Shown here: positions 43,497 through 52,389 of the stretch, piece after piece | How positions within the stretch are numbered: position 1 is the stretch's first letter | Layout: each line of letters begins with the position of its first letter | Origin: Flavobacteriaceae bacterium | Lineage (GTDB): Bacteria; Bacteroidota; Bacteroidia; Flavobacteriales; Flavobacteriaceae | NCBI GenBank assembly: GCA_017858055.1 | Contig: JAFMCA010000001.1 | Span: 62,001-126,000 of the forward strand | Direction: 5' to 3' | Length of the DNA stretch: 64,000 bases | The notes under the pieces: generated by a model | Told to the model about the DNA's origin: nothing | What the model saw: only the letters and a program-made list of their open reading frames with translations | Database searches by the model: none | Translations under genes and position numbers: made by a program

Positions 43497-44150
43497 TTAA
43501 TGCTCATTTTTTAATAATTCCGGATATTGACTTTGAAACTTTTTGAGCCTTGGAATAGAGACCTGTCTGACATAGGGATTATCGGGGTTGTTTTTTTCGT
43601 AATCCTGGTGATAGGCTTCCGCATAGTAGAATTTTTCTAAGGGTTTAATTTCGGTTACAATTTCTTTAGAAAAAATCTTTTTTTCCTCTAAGAGCTTCAA
43701 ATAATTCTGAATGATTTCCCTTTCCTCATCGGAGGTATAAAAAGCGATTGAACGATACTGTGACCCATAGTCGGGACCCTGTCGGTTGGGGGTTGTAGGA
43801 TCATGTGACCCAAAAAACACTTGAACTAATGTACCAAAACTAACTACATTGGGATCATAAAGAACCTCAACGGCTTCAGCATGTCCTGTTCGTCCTGTAC
43901 CAATTTGATTGTAGTTCGGATTTTTTGTAAAGCCACCTGCATAGCCGGAATACACCTCAGAAACTCCCTGAACGCTCTCGTATATCGCTTCGACACACCA
44001 AAAACAACCCGAGGCGAAATAGGCTTTTTTTAGCCCTTCTTGAATATTTGATTGAGGTTCCCAAATGGGTTCAGTGCGGTCTAATGGAGGTGTACTTGAG
44101 ATACAGGCTTGAAGGCTAGCTGTAAATAGGAATACGAGAAGTGTTTTCAT
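43497..44150 (-). CDS. msrA: Peptide methionine sulfoxide reductase, lipoprotein form
   Basis: A 217-aa MsrA with a lipoprotein signal (lipobox LQAC, Cys16), so it acts in the periplasm or outer envelope. The catalytic motif is SGCFWCVEA with Cys49 and Cys52, then SGYAGG, GHAEAVEV, and YRSIAFY with YHQDY near the end. It reduces methionine-S-sulfoxide in oxidised proteins. The only oddity is the secreted form. It lies 3 nt upstream of galM on the same strand. Confidence 0.92.
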   Translation of the reverse strand: MKTLLVFLFTASLQACISSTPPLDRTEPIWEPQSNIQEGLKKAYFASGCFWCVEAIYESVQGVSEVYSGYAGGFTKNPNYNQIGTGRTGHAEAVEVLYDPNVVSFGTLVQVFFGSHDPTTPNRQGPDYGSQYRSIAFYTSDEEREIIQNYLKLLEEKKIFSKEIVTEIKPLEKFYYAEAYHQDYEKNNPDNPYVRQVSIPRLKKFQSQYPELLKNEH

Positions 44151-44213
44151 AGCTTATCATGTGTAAAGGGTTAAAGATAATACAATCACTTCTACTTCTC
44201 CAAAATTCCAAGC

Positions 44214-44899
44214 CTACACGCTGAGGGACTCGTTTCCTTTTCCTTCGATTTTCGGTTTTGTAAATTTTCTTATCCAATACACAATTAAAGGAGTAAGTAT
44301 AAAAGTAGGAAGAATCCAAAAAATTATTGGGGGGATAAAATCGGGAAACTGATTTTGGTTTACTACAAAAAACGCAGTAATGGAAGCAATATAGGATCCC
44401 ACAATTCTGGCGATATGTCCTCGAAGCCAAAAGAGTTTTTTTTGGGATTTGCCTGTGTAATTTTTCCAATCAACTCGTACACTAAGCAAACCAATTAGAC
44501 CAAAAAGGAGTAATGCCCAACCCATTTGCTGTTTTCCAATCAAAAGAAGCATTCCCCAAACAATAAAAATGAATCCAACGACAAACATTCCACCGCTATA
44601 AATCCAGTCTATTGTTTCGGGTTTTTCTTCTTTGAGCAGATTTTTTAATTTTAAATAGCGTTGACCTGTACCAACGAGATATAGGGTAAAAATACCAACG
44701 ATAAAAAGAAAGAGGTTGGGTTTTAGTCCAGAAAGGATCAAAGCTATAATTGAGGTTACTATCATACTCCAAAAAAAAACGCGACCTATTTTTTATGTAA
44801 TCGAGAACCTTTTTTTAAGAGTAGATTCACGGTTCCAAAGAATAAAGCAAAACTTCCAAAAATGATGTGTAGGGTGAGTAGGACAGGGTATAAGGGCAT
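44214..44899 (-). pseudogene. DUF2306-like membrane protein gene broken by a one-base frameshift
   Basis: Two frames read as one protein. The 5' frame starts at ATG 44899 and gives MPLYPVLLTLHIIFGSFALF then ...KKGSRLHKK and a stop; the second frame, open to 44214, continues IGRVFFWSMIVTSIIALIL. The break is at a run of six A on the - strand (44794-44789): one extra A would join them as HKKIGRVFFWS. The joined protein would have 228 residues and six or so membrane helices with WLRGHIARI, a layout like DUF2306. The downstream frame alone (ATG 44765, 183 aa) begins inside a membrane helix. It may be a real mutation, phase variation or a sequencing error. Confidence 0.75.
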
Positions 44900-44965
44900 C
44901 TGTATTTGAGGTATCTTATTAAAAGTTACTCAATTAACTTTACTTTCAAAGAATTTCAGTGTGAA

Positions 44966-45445
44966 TTAATTGACGAAAAAACTGGAAGCCTTATAAAGTG
45001 TAGTTTTTTTAATGGTTTTACCCTTTAATAAAATTGTGTGGTAGTTTTTGTGTTCTGAGGAGAGATTAAAAAGTAAGGTGTTCTGTACTTCTCTAAACTC
45101 AGGTCCGTCAAAATAAAATTCAAAATTACTTTGATGAGAATGTTCTCGGAGATCAAGTTCTTTAATTTTAACGAGTTGGATTTCAAAGCCCTCTTGGTTT
45201 TTCAGTAAGAAATTTGTTTTAACGTAAAGAAAAAGTGCTTTGTCAAAATCTTCTTTATTTTTCGTCTCAGCTAATTTGGGGTCAAATTGAAGCAAAGCTT
45301 TTCGAATTGTCCATGGAAATTCTGCCAATACATAAATTTGATTGTTTTGCGTTTCCATGGTAAAAAAGGCTTCTTTTGAATTATGAGTATAGGTTTTGGG
45401 AGAAAAAAAGAGCGTTACCAAAAGGAGCGAAAGAAGGTTGAACAT
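44966..45445 (-). CDS. Exported protein of unknown function
   Basis: A 159-aa protein with an N-terminal signal peptide (FNLLSLLLVTLFFSPKTYT). The rest is soluble and mixed. I do not recognise a family with confidence; the layout is like the small DUF6702-type exported proteins of Bacteroidota. Its first base overlaps the end of the upstream YHYH gene, so the two are coupled and it may be related to that lipoprotein's role. Confidence 0.6.
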   Translation of the reverse strand: MFNLLSLLLVTLFFSPKTYTHNSKEAFFTMETQNNQIYVLAEFPWTIRKALLQFDPKLAETKNKEDFDKALFLYVKTNFLLKNQEGFEIQLVKIKELDLREHSHQSNFEFYFDGPEFREVQNTLLFNLSSEHKNYHTILLKGKTIKKTTLYKASSFFVN

Positions 45446-46452
45446 TATATTTTAAAATCATTCGATGGAGTCCCTCTAAAATATCTCGGAATGGAAGGGA
45501 AATCGTCAGTAATGATATAGTAATAGGTGCCCGATGGATACTCTGGGGTCTTTCCACTACGCCCATTCGCTTCATCTAAAGTTCCAAGACCTTCCTCAAA
45601 TTCATAATCATTGGAATAGACGCCATTATATGCTCCGCATGGTGCACTTTCTCCGTCCCCTGGGCGATCTCCAGTTTTAAGTTTATAGCTAGAGGTCATT
45701 TCAATCACAGGGGAAGTAGCATCCTCGGGATCACTATAGGCGTATTTGTAGTATATCGGAAATCCATCCGCTGCATACCCGATTAGGGTCATCGCATCAG
45801 AGGAAATTTCTGCATTTTCTAAATAGAGTACTGGTGATCCATGGTAATGATAGTTTCCATTAGGTTGTACATGGGCATTATTGCAGTCTAAACCAAGATT
45901 GACATTAGTGGCTTCCAAATTCCATTCCCAATTTACATTGGGGCTCATCATTCCCTCATGAGGAAAGGGCTCCGCAGCCACTGGATCCAATTCAACTCCA
46001 TTTAGCAAAACGCCAAATGAATAGGCGGGTCCTGTGCTAGAAAGTAAAGGAGTAAAGGTAGAGGCCACTACTGGATTTGTAGAAATTCGAAATATATTGA
46101 GTTGAGCAGTAATTGCATTCGGATTTAAGGACCCTTGTACTTGTCCAAAAAGTCCTACTTTGTGATTTGGAATGCTATTGGTAGAAATTTTCCGTTGTGT
46201 CCCAGATATTGATTCACCATATGCAGGGGAAATAGATAAAGTGACCGTACATTCCCCTCGAGAAGTATCCAGAACCTGGTCTGTAGTACAACTTTCGGAA
46301 GTAGTAGTGTCTGAGGATGAAATCTCTTTGACGGTATTTTCTGAAGTATTGATTGGATCTGAATTATCTTCTGTATCACTACAACTTACGATTAGAACAG
46401 TCCACAAGGGGAATAGAACCAGCGTTACTGCTATTTTTTTAAGATAATACAT
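45445..46452 (-). CDS. YHYH-domain lipoprotein
   Basis: A 335-aa lipoprotein (lipobox IVSC, Cys24) followed by a Ser/Thr/Asp-rich linker (about 25-60). The core has the YHYH pattern: NCNNAHVQPNGNYHYHG-type residues read as DCNNAHVQPNGNYHYHG near 200, then DGFPIYYKYA and PGDGESAPCGAYNG, ending with SGTYYYIITDDFPSIPRYFRG. YHYH proteins are secreted and often metal-linked, with unknown activity. It follows leuB by 18 nt on the same strand but has its own hairpin-like TATGT/ACATA stretch upstream, so operon membership is uncertain. Confidence 0.85.
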   Translation of the reverse strand: MYYLKKIAVTLVLFPLWTVLIVSCSDTEDNSDPINTSENTVKEISSSDTTTSESCTTDQVLDTSRGECTVTLSISPAYGESISGTQRKISTNSIPNHKVGLFGQVQGSLNPNAITAQLNIFRISTNPVVASTFTPLLSSTGPAYSFGVLLNGVELDPVAAEPFPHEGMMSPNVNWEWNLEATNVNLGLDCNNAHVQPNGNYHYHGSPVLYLENAEISSDAMTLIGYAADGFPIYYKYAYSDPEDATSPVIEMTSSYKLKTGDRPGDGESAPCGAYNGVYSNDYEFEEGLGTLDEANGRSGKTPEYPSGTYYYIITDDFPSIPRYFRGTPSNDFKI

Positions 46453-46470
46453 ATGTTTAAAACATACAGA

Positions 46471-47538
46471 TTAACCTATTATTTTTGAAACCAAGTAATC
46501 TCCAACTTCAGAAGTTGAATTCCCTTTAGCGCCATTATCTTTAAGGTCTTCAGTAGTTACTCCCTCAGCTAAGGAAAGGTCAACAACACGACGAATTTCT
46601 GCTCCTTCCTCGGTTAATCCAAAGCTCATTTCAAACATCATGGCTGCAGAGAGTACGGTTGCAAGAGGATTGGCAATTCCCAAACCAGTGGCCTGAGGAA
46701 AAGAACCGTGAATAGGCTCGTATAAAGCATTTTCAGTTCCTACCGATGCTGAGGGCATTAATCCCATGGATCCAGAGATTACGGAAGCTTCGTCCGTTAG
46801 AATATCACCAAACAAATTTTCTGTAATTAAAACATCATAGCTGTTGGGCCATTGAACTAAACGCATTGCTACGGCATCCACAAACTCGTAGGATACCTCA
46901 ACTTCCGGATAGTCTTTTTCAAGCGCTTGTACGGTTTCTCTCCAGAGTCGAGAACTTTCCAAAACATTGGCTTTATCTACACAACACAATTTTTTAGATC
47001 GCGTCATAGCCAATTCAAACCCCTTAATAGCAAGGCGCTGAATTTCCTTTCGAGTATAAGTACAGGTGTCAAATGCAGTATTGCCATTGTCTAATCGACC
47101 GCGTTCACCAAAATAGATTCCACCTGTTAATTCCCTTAAAAACACTAAGTCCGTACCTTCTATGCGCTCTTTTTTTAAAGGCGATTTATCAAGTAAATAG
47201 GGAAAGGTAAACGTAGGTCGTACATTGGCAAACAAACCCAGTTTTTGACGCATTTTGAGTAATCCTTGTTCAGGACGCACTTTAGCAGAAGGATCATTGT
47301 CGTATTTAGGATGACCAATCGCACCAAATAATACGGCATCCGCATCCAAACAGATTTGATGGGTTTCTTCAGGATAAGGATCACCAACAGCTTCAATAGC
47401 TGCAGCTCCGGTTAAAGCAGGAGTCCATTGAATAGTGTGGTTGAATTTTTTAGCGATAGCATCAGAAACTTTGACCGCTTGTTCGATAACTTCAGGTCCA
47501 ATTCCGTCTCCGGCTAAAAGTGCAATTTTTAAATCCAT
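46471..47538 (-). CDS. leuB: 3-isopropylmalate dehydrogenase
   Basis: A 355-aa NAD-dependent enzyme for the third step of leucine synthesis. Signatures are LLAGDGIGPEV at the start, the substrate region FLRELTGGIYFGERG and the Mg/NAD region ENLFGDILTDEASVISGSMGLMPSAS. Length normal. It is the last leu gene of the operon, 13 nt after the second synthase gene. The same enzyme can serve citramalate-derived 3-methylmalate for isoleucine synthesis. Confidence 0.95.
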   Translation of the reverse strand: MDLKIALLAGDGIGPEVIEQAVKVSDAIAKKFNHTIQWTPALTGAAAIEAVGDPYPEETHQICLDADAVLFGAIGHPKYDNDPSAKVRPEQGLLKMRQKLGLFANVRPTFTFPYLLDKSPLKKERIEGTDLVFLRELTGGIYFGERGRLDNGNTAFDTCTYTRKEIQRLAIKGFELAMTRSKKLCCVDKANVLESSRLWRETVQALEKDYPEVEVSYEFVDAVAMRLVQWPNSYDVLITENLFGDILTDEASVISGSMGLMPSASVGTENALYEPIHGSFPQATGLGIANPLATVLSAAMMFEMSFGLTEEGAEIRRVVDLSLAEGVTTEDLKDNGAKGNSTSEVGDYLVSKIIG

Positions 47539-47551
47539 AGCATGTTTTTAA

Positions 47552-49063
47552 TTAAATAATATTAAGCATCTTCTCAGTTGCTTTTATGGCAGATACGGTT
47601 TGGTCTGAATCCAAACCACGGGTTGTAAATTCTTTGTTTTTTGTTCTCCAAGTAATAGTGGTTTCACATAGCGCATCCGAATTACTTCCCGGAGGTATCC
47701 GAACAGCATAGTCGATTAACTGAGGTAAACTTAGTTTTTGTTTCTTATAAATTTTACCTAACGCATTCCAAAAAGCGTCATATTGACCATCACCAGAAGA
47801 ATTTTCTTCAAAAGAAACTCCGTTTATTTTAACTGAAATACTGGTTGTAGGACTCAATCCTTTTGAGTGAGTAAGTACATAGGATTCAATCTGAACTTTG
47901 TCAGGAATGTTGTTTCCCAATACGTCAGAGATAATAAAAGGAAGATCCTCAGCGGTAACACGTTCTTTTTTATCGCCCAGCTCAATGATTCGAGCCGTTA
48001 CTTTTTTGAGTTCATCATCATTGAGGGTCAGACCAAATTCTTGAAGATTTTTCTGAATATTGGCTTTTCCAGAGGTTTTTCCTAAAGCGTATTTTCGTTT
48101 TCTACCAAAGCGTTCCGGCAACAAATCATTGAAATAGAGATTGTTTTTATGGTCGCCATCGGCATGTATCCCGGCGGTTTGGGTAAAGACATTTTCACCT
48201 ACAATCGGTTTGTTTGCTGGGATTCTAAAGCCGGTAAAGGTTGCAACGAGTTTGCTTACTTTGTATAATGAATTTTCATTAATATTGATTTTTACATCGG
48301 GAATAAAGTCATTTATCACCGCAACAACACTGGCAAGGGGAGCATTCCCAGCCCTTTCTCCCATTCCGTTTACGGTTAGATGTAAGCCGTTTACTCCAGC
48401 TTTTACGGCTTCCATAGCATTGGCAACACTAAGGTCATAATCGTTGTGACCGTGAAAATCAAAACGAAGTTTAGGATAGCGCCCGATGATTTTTTTTAAG
48501 TACAAAGCGGTTTTTTCGGGGGTCAATACCCCAAGGGTATCGGGCAGTAAAATTCGTTCAATGGGTTGGGTTTCTAAAAAATCTAAATAATCCAAAACAT
48601 ACTCCTCAGAGTGTTGCATTCCATTGCTCCAGTCCTCAAGATAGACATTGGTTTTAATTCCTTTTGAGGAAGCTAGTCCAATGCTTTTTCTAATGTTTTT
48701 AAAATGAACTTCTGGAGTCTGTTTCAGTTGAAATTTAAGATGGTTTAGGGAACCTTTAGTAAGGAGGTTTTGCACTTGCGCACCCGCTTCAAGCATCCAT
48801 TTTATGGAAACACCACCATCTACAAAAGTAAGTACTTCAATTCCATCGATGAGGTTGTTTTTTTTTGCCCAGGAAGTGATTTCTTTTACCGCCTGAAATT
48901 CACCATCCGAAACACGAGCGGAGGCTATTTCTATTCGATCAACTCGAAGTTCTTGAAGTAGTAGTTTGGCAAGGGTTAACTTTTCAGAAGAAGAAAATGA
49001 GACACTAGAGGTCTGTTCGCCATCCCTAAGCGTAGTATCCATTATTTCAAGAGTTCTTCCCAT
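47552..49063 (-). CDS. Second alpha-isopropylmalate/citramalate synthase-type enzyme with regulatory domain
   Basis: A 503-aa member of the HMGL/DRE-TIM synthase family starting at ATG 49063 ([17 protein letters not shown]); a TTG two codons earlier is less likely. The metal and substrate residues are in [11 protein letters not shown] and FHGHNDYDLSVANA. After the catalytic barrel comes a full C-terminal regulatory domain (about 370-500) absent from the first leuA of this operon. Citramalate synthases and IPM synthases share this build. Given LeuCD and LeuB beside it, (R)-citramalate formation for isoleucine is the main alternative to leucine feedback-sensitive IPM synthase; the sequence alone does not settle it. 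Confidence 0.82.
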   Translation of the reverse strand: MGRTLEIMDTTLRDGEQTSSVSFSSSEKLTLAKLLLQELRVDRIEIASARVSDGEFQAVKEITSWAKKNNLIDGIEVLTFVDGGVSIKWMLEAGAQVQNLLTKGSLNHLKFQLKQTPEVHFKNIRKSIGLASSKGIKTNVYLEDWSNGMQHSEEYVLDYLDFLETQPIERILLPDTLGVLTPEKTALYLKKIIGRYPKLRFDFHGHNDYDLSVANAMEAVKAGVNGLHLTVNGMGERAGNAPLASVVAVINDFIPDVKININENSLYKVSKLVATFTGFRIPANKPIVGENVFTQTAGIHADGDHKNNLYFNDLLPERFGRKRKYALGKTSGKANIQKNLQEFGLTLNDDELKKVTARIIELGDKKERVTAEDLPFIISDVLGNNIPDKVQIESYVLTHSKGLSPTTSISVKINGVSFEENSSGDGQYDAFWNALGKIYKKQKLSLPQLIDYAVRIPPGSNSDALCETTITWRTKNKEFTTRGLDSDQTVSAIKATEKMLNII

Positions 49064-49075
49064 CACCAATTTTCT

Positions 49076-49672
49076 TTACAGCGGTGTATTGGAGGCAAAT
49101 TGCTCAATTTCAGGTTTGATATTGCTTAAGTAATCAATATCATCATATCCATTAAGCATGTTTTCTTTTTTGTATTTGTTGATTTCAAAGCCCTCAGAAA
49201 GCCCAGTCGCATCTAAGGTGATTTTTTGATTGGTTAAATCTATCGTTAAAGTAGTGTTTGGATTGTTTTCGATTGCTTCAAAAATTTGTGCTAAAAAATC
49301 TGCAGTAACTTGTACAGGAAGTACCCCAATATTCAAGCAATTGTTTCGAAAGATATCGGCAAAAAAACTGGAGACTACACATCGGAAACCATAATCATAA
49401 ATGGCCCACGCGGCATGTTCTCTCGAAGATCCCGATCCAAAATTATGACCTCCCACTAAAATTTTCCCAGAGAAAGTTGAATTATTTAATACAAAATCAG
49501 TTTTAGGAGAATTGTCCTGATTATAACGCCAATCGCGAAATAAATTATCTCCAAATCCTTTTCTCTCGGTAGCCTTAAGAAAACGAGCTGGGATGATTTG
49601 ATCCGTATCTACATTTTCAATAGGTAAGGGGACAGCACTGCTTGTTAGTGTATGAAAAGAATCGTATGCCAT
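49076..49672 (-). CDS. leuD: 3-isopropylmalate dehydratase small subunit
   Basis: A 198-aa swivelling subunit of isopropylmalate isomerase. Signatures are VDTDQIIPARFLK and GGHNFGSGSSREHAAWA, then FADIFRNNCLNIG. It works with LeuC to convert 2- to 3-isopropylmalate. It begins on the last base of leuC. Confidence 0.95.
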   Translation of the reverse strand: MAYDSFHTLTSSAVPLPIENVDTDQIIPARFLKATERKGFGDNLFRDWRYNQDNSPKTDFVLNNSTFSGKILVGGHNFGSGSSREHAAWAIYDYGFRCVVSSFFADIFRNNCLNIGVLPVQVTADFLAQIFEAIENNPNTTLTIDLTNQKITLDATGLSEGFEINKYKKENMLNGYDDIDYLSNIKPEIEQFASNTPL

Positions 49673-51072
49673 TAGTTGTTGATTAAAGTTCTTGGATCAG
49701 TAATTTTTCCAGTAATTGCAGCAGCAGCGGCAACTAAAGGACTAGCGAGTAAGGTTCTTGAACCTGGACCTTGACGGCCTTCGAAGTTTCTGTTAGAGGT
49801 ACTCACTGCGTATTTCCCTGCAGGAATTTTATCGTCATTCATTGCCAAACAAGCTGAACATCCAGGCTCTCGCAATTCGAATTGGGCTTCCTTGAAAATT
49901 TCCAAAAGCCCTTCTTCTTTGATGGCATTGAGCACTTTGTGGGATCCTGGCACTAACCATGCAGTTACGTTAGCGGCGCGTTTATGACCTTTAACTACAC
50001 TAGCAAAAGCTCTAAAGTCTTCAATTCGTCCATTGGTACAACTACCAATAAATACATAATCGATAGGTTTGCCAACCATTTGTTCTCCTTCGGCAAAGCC
50101 CATGTATTCTAGGGACTTTGCATAGGTAGCTTGACCTCCTTCGATTTCAGATGCTTTAGGAATCGCTTTGGTAATGCTCATTCCCATACCTGGATTCGTA
50201 CCGAAAGTGATCATTGGATCGATTTCTGCCCCATCGTATATCAATTCTTTATCAAATGAAGCTCCTTCGTCTGTGTATAGGGTTTTCCAATATTCCATGG
50301 CTTTGTCCCAATCGGCTCCTTGAGGGGTAAATTCTCGACCTTTAATGTACTCAAATGTTTTTTCATCCGGTGCGATCATACCGCCACGTGCTCCCATTTC
50401 AATACTTAAATTACATACGGTCATCCGACCTTCCATAGAAAGTTGTTCAAAAACCTCTCCAGCATATTCTACAAAATACCCTGTAGCTCCTGAAGTAGTG
50501 AGTTTCGATATGATAAATAATGCAACATCTTTCGGTGTTACCCCATGATTTAAAGCGCCGTTAATGGTGATGCGCATTTTCTTGGGTTTGGGTTGCATGA
50601 TGCATTGAGTAGCTAAAACCATTTCAACTTCTGAAGTCCCAATTCCAAAGGCAATGGCTCCAAAAGCACCGTGGGTCGATGTATGTGAATCCCCACAAAC
50701 AATGGTAGCTCCTGGCTGAGTAATTCCATATTCTGGACCCACTACGTGAACAATTCCATTTTTTTCATGACCTAGACCCCAATAGGAAATTCCGTGGGCA
50801 TTGGCATTTTCTTCCAGCGCCTTGAGTTGATTTCTTGAAAGGGGATCAGCCACAGGTAGGTGTTGGTTAATTGTTGGTGTATTGTGATCCGCAGTTGCAA
50901 AGGTGCGTTCGGGATAAAGCACAGGGAGTTGCCTGTTTTTTAATCCTAAGAAGGCTACTGGACTCGTGACTTCATGGACCATATGTCGGTCAATGAAGAG
51001 GACGTCTGGTCCATGTTCGATACTACGCACTACATGGGAGTCCCAAACTTTATCAAATAGGGTTTGTTTCAT
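49672..51072 (-). CDS. leuC: 3-isopropylmalate dehydratase large subunit
   Basis: A 466-aa aconitase-family subunit. The three Fe-S cysteines are in IGSCTNGR and [23 protein letters not shown] and [12 protein letters not shown]-like residues ([13 protein letters not shown]) also match. It isomerises isopropylmalate with LeuD. It lies 15 nt after leuA and shares one base with leuD. Confidence 0.95.
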   Translation of the reverse strand: MKQTLFDKVWDSHVVRSIEHGPDVLFIDRHMVHEVTSPVAFLGLKNRQLPVLYPERTFATADHNTPTINQHLPVADPLSRNQLKALEENANAHGISYWGLGHEKNGIVHVVGPEYGITQPGATIVCGDSHTSTHGAFGAIAFGIGTSEVEMVLATQCIMQPKPKKMRITINGALNHGVTPKDVALFIISKLTTSGATGYFVEYAGEVFEQLSMEGRMTVCNLSIEMGARGGMIAPDEKTFEYIKGREFTPQGADWDKAMEYWKTLYTDEGASFDKELIYDGAEIDPMITFGTNPGMGMSITKAIPKASEIEGGQATYAKSLEYMGFAEGEQMVGKPIDYVFIGSCTNGRIEDFRAFASVVKGHKRAANVTAWLVPGSHKVLNAIKEEGLLEIFKEAQFELREPGCSACLAMNDDKIPAGKYAVSTSNRNFEGRQGPGSRTLLASPLVAAAAAITGKITDPRTLINN

Positions 51073-51087
51073 GAATTTATACTCATT

Positions 51088-52236
51088 TTATAGATTACTA
51101 GCTTCAATGATTTTGGGTAAATCCTCATCATTAATTTGTTTTTGTTGATCTGCAACAATCAGAAATTGTTGGTAAACTTTATCCAGTTGAAGTTTATCTA
51201 ATTCGTAACCAATATTTTTTGCTCGATATGCTAGCGCAGCACGTCCACTTCGTGCTGTAAGCACAATGGAAGATTCTGTCACTCCTACATCTTTCGGATC
51301 AATGATTTCGTAAGTCTCTCTTTTTTTAATGACACCGTCTTGATGAATTCCCGAAGAATGGGCAAAAGCATTGGCTCCCACGATTGCTTTGTTGGGTTGT
51401 ACAGGCATTGCCATGCTCTCGGACACCAATTTGCTGATACCACTGAGCATCTTAGATTGTATTCGGGTGTCTAAATTTAAATGTGGATGTTGTCTTAATA
51501 TCATTACAACTTCCTCTAAGGAGGTGTTTCCGGCTCGTTCTCCGATACCGTTTATTGTGCATTCAATTTGACGGGCGCCATGCTGGACGCCTGAAATGGA
51601 ATTGGCTGTAGCTAAACCCAAATCGTTATGGCAATGACAGGATAGTCTAGCTAAGTGTATGCCTTTCACGTTTTCCATTAAATACTTCATTTTTGCTCCG
51701 TACTCTTCTGGCAAACAGTATCCTGTAGTATCAGGTATATTGAGAACAGTAGCACCGGCTTTAATTACCGCCTCGCATACTCTGGCCAAAAACTCGTTGT
51801 TAGTTCTTCCTGCATCTTCTGCGTAAAATTCCACATCTTCCACATAGCTTTTTGCGTGCTTAACGGCTGCTACAGCTCGTTCGAGAACTTGTTCGGGGGT
51901 GGAGTTAAATTTATATTTGATGTGACTCTCAGAGGTGCCAATTCCTGTATGTATTCGGGATCGCTTTGCGTATTTAATCGCTTCGGCTGCTACATCAATA
52001 TCTTTTTGCACAGAACGTGTAAGCGCACAAACTCTTGCATTTTTCAGTAACTTTGAAATCTCTTCCACAGATTTAAAATCTCCTGGACTAGAAATAGGGA
52101 ATCCTGCTTCAAGCACATCAACTCCTAACAAATCTAGCTGTTCAGCGATAACTAATTTGGTCTTGGAGTCTAATTTGCAACCTGGAACTTGCTCGCCGTC
52201 ACGAAGGGTAGTATCAAAAATTTCTACAAATTCCAT
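51088..52236 (-). CDS. leuA: 2-isopropylmalate synthase, catalytic domain only
   Basis: A 382-aa synthase that condenses acetyl-CoA with 2-oxoisovalerate. The N-terminus carries [27 protein letters not shown] supplies the metal His residues, and [12 protein letters not shown] the substrate His. It ends just after the catalytic barrel and linker, so the leucine-binding C-terminal domain of the usual 500-aa enzyme is absent. It heads the operon leuA-leuC-leuD-second synthase-leuB, where the second synthase carries the missing type of domain. A 20-codon Leu/Ile-rich frame overlaps its start in another frame (see findings). Confidence 0.93.
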   Translation of the reverse strand: MEFVEIFDTTLRDGEQVPGCKLDSKTKLVIAEQLDLLGVDVLEAGFPISSPGDFKSVEEISKLLKNARVCALTRSVQKDIDVAAEAIKYAKRSRIHTGIGTSESHIKYKFNSTPEQVLERAVAAVKHAKSYVEDVEFYAEDAGRTNNEFLARVCEAVIKAGATVLNIPDTTGYCLPEEYGAKMKYLMENVKGIHLARLSCHCHNDLGLATANSISGVQHGARQIECTINGIGERAGNTSLEEVVMILRQHPHLNLDTRIQSKMLSGISKLVSESMAMPVQPNKAIVGANAFAHSSGIHQDGVIKKRETYEIIDPKDVGVTESSIVLTARSGRAALAYRAKNIGYELDKLQLDKVYQQFLIVADQQKQINDEDLPKIIEASNL

Positions 52237-52307
52237 AAACCGAATGTAAGTCTTTCAAAATTAATAAGACGAATGTATATTAAATCCATATATTCATATA
52301 TAATTGT

Positions 52308-52315
52308 TACTTTTG
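52308..52315 (+). promoter_or_regulatory. -7 box before the 528-aa hypothetical gene
   Basis: TACTTTTG at 52308-52315 fits TAnnTTTG in the + direction; 74 bp remain to the ATG at 52390. No -33 TTG is visible at the right distance. Confidence 0.35.
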
Positions 52316-52389
52316 TATTACAACATCCGACACGACAAACCACTTTATAAAGTACTAACAAACAGTATATTGCATCAAATCCTATTACA

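Noticed and set aside
44116-44469. A 117-aa - strand frame across the msrA/DUF2306 junction
   Set aside because: It overlaps two better-supported genes in another frame and has no recognisable content.
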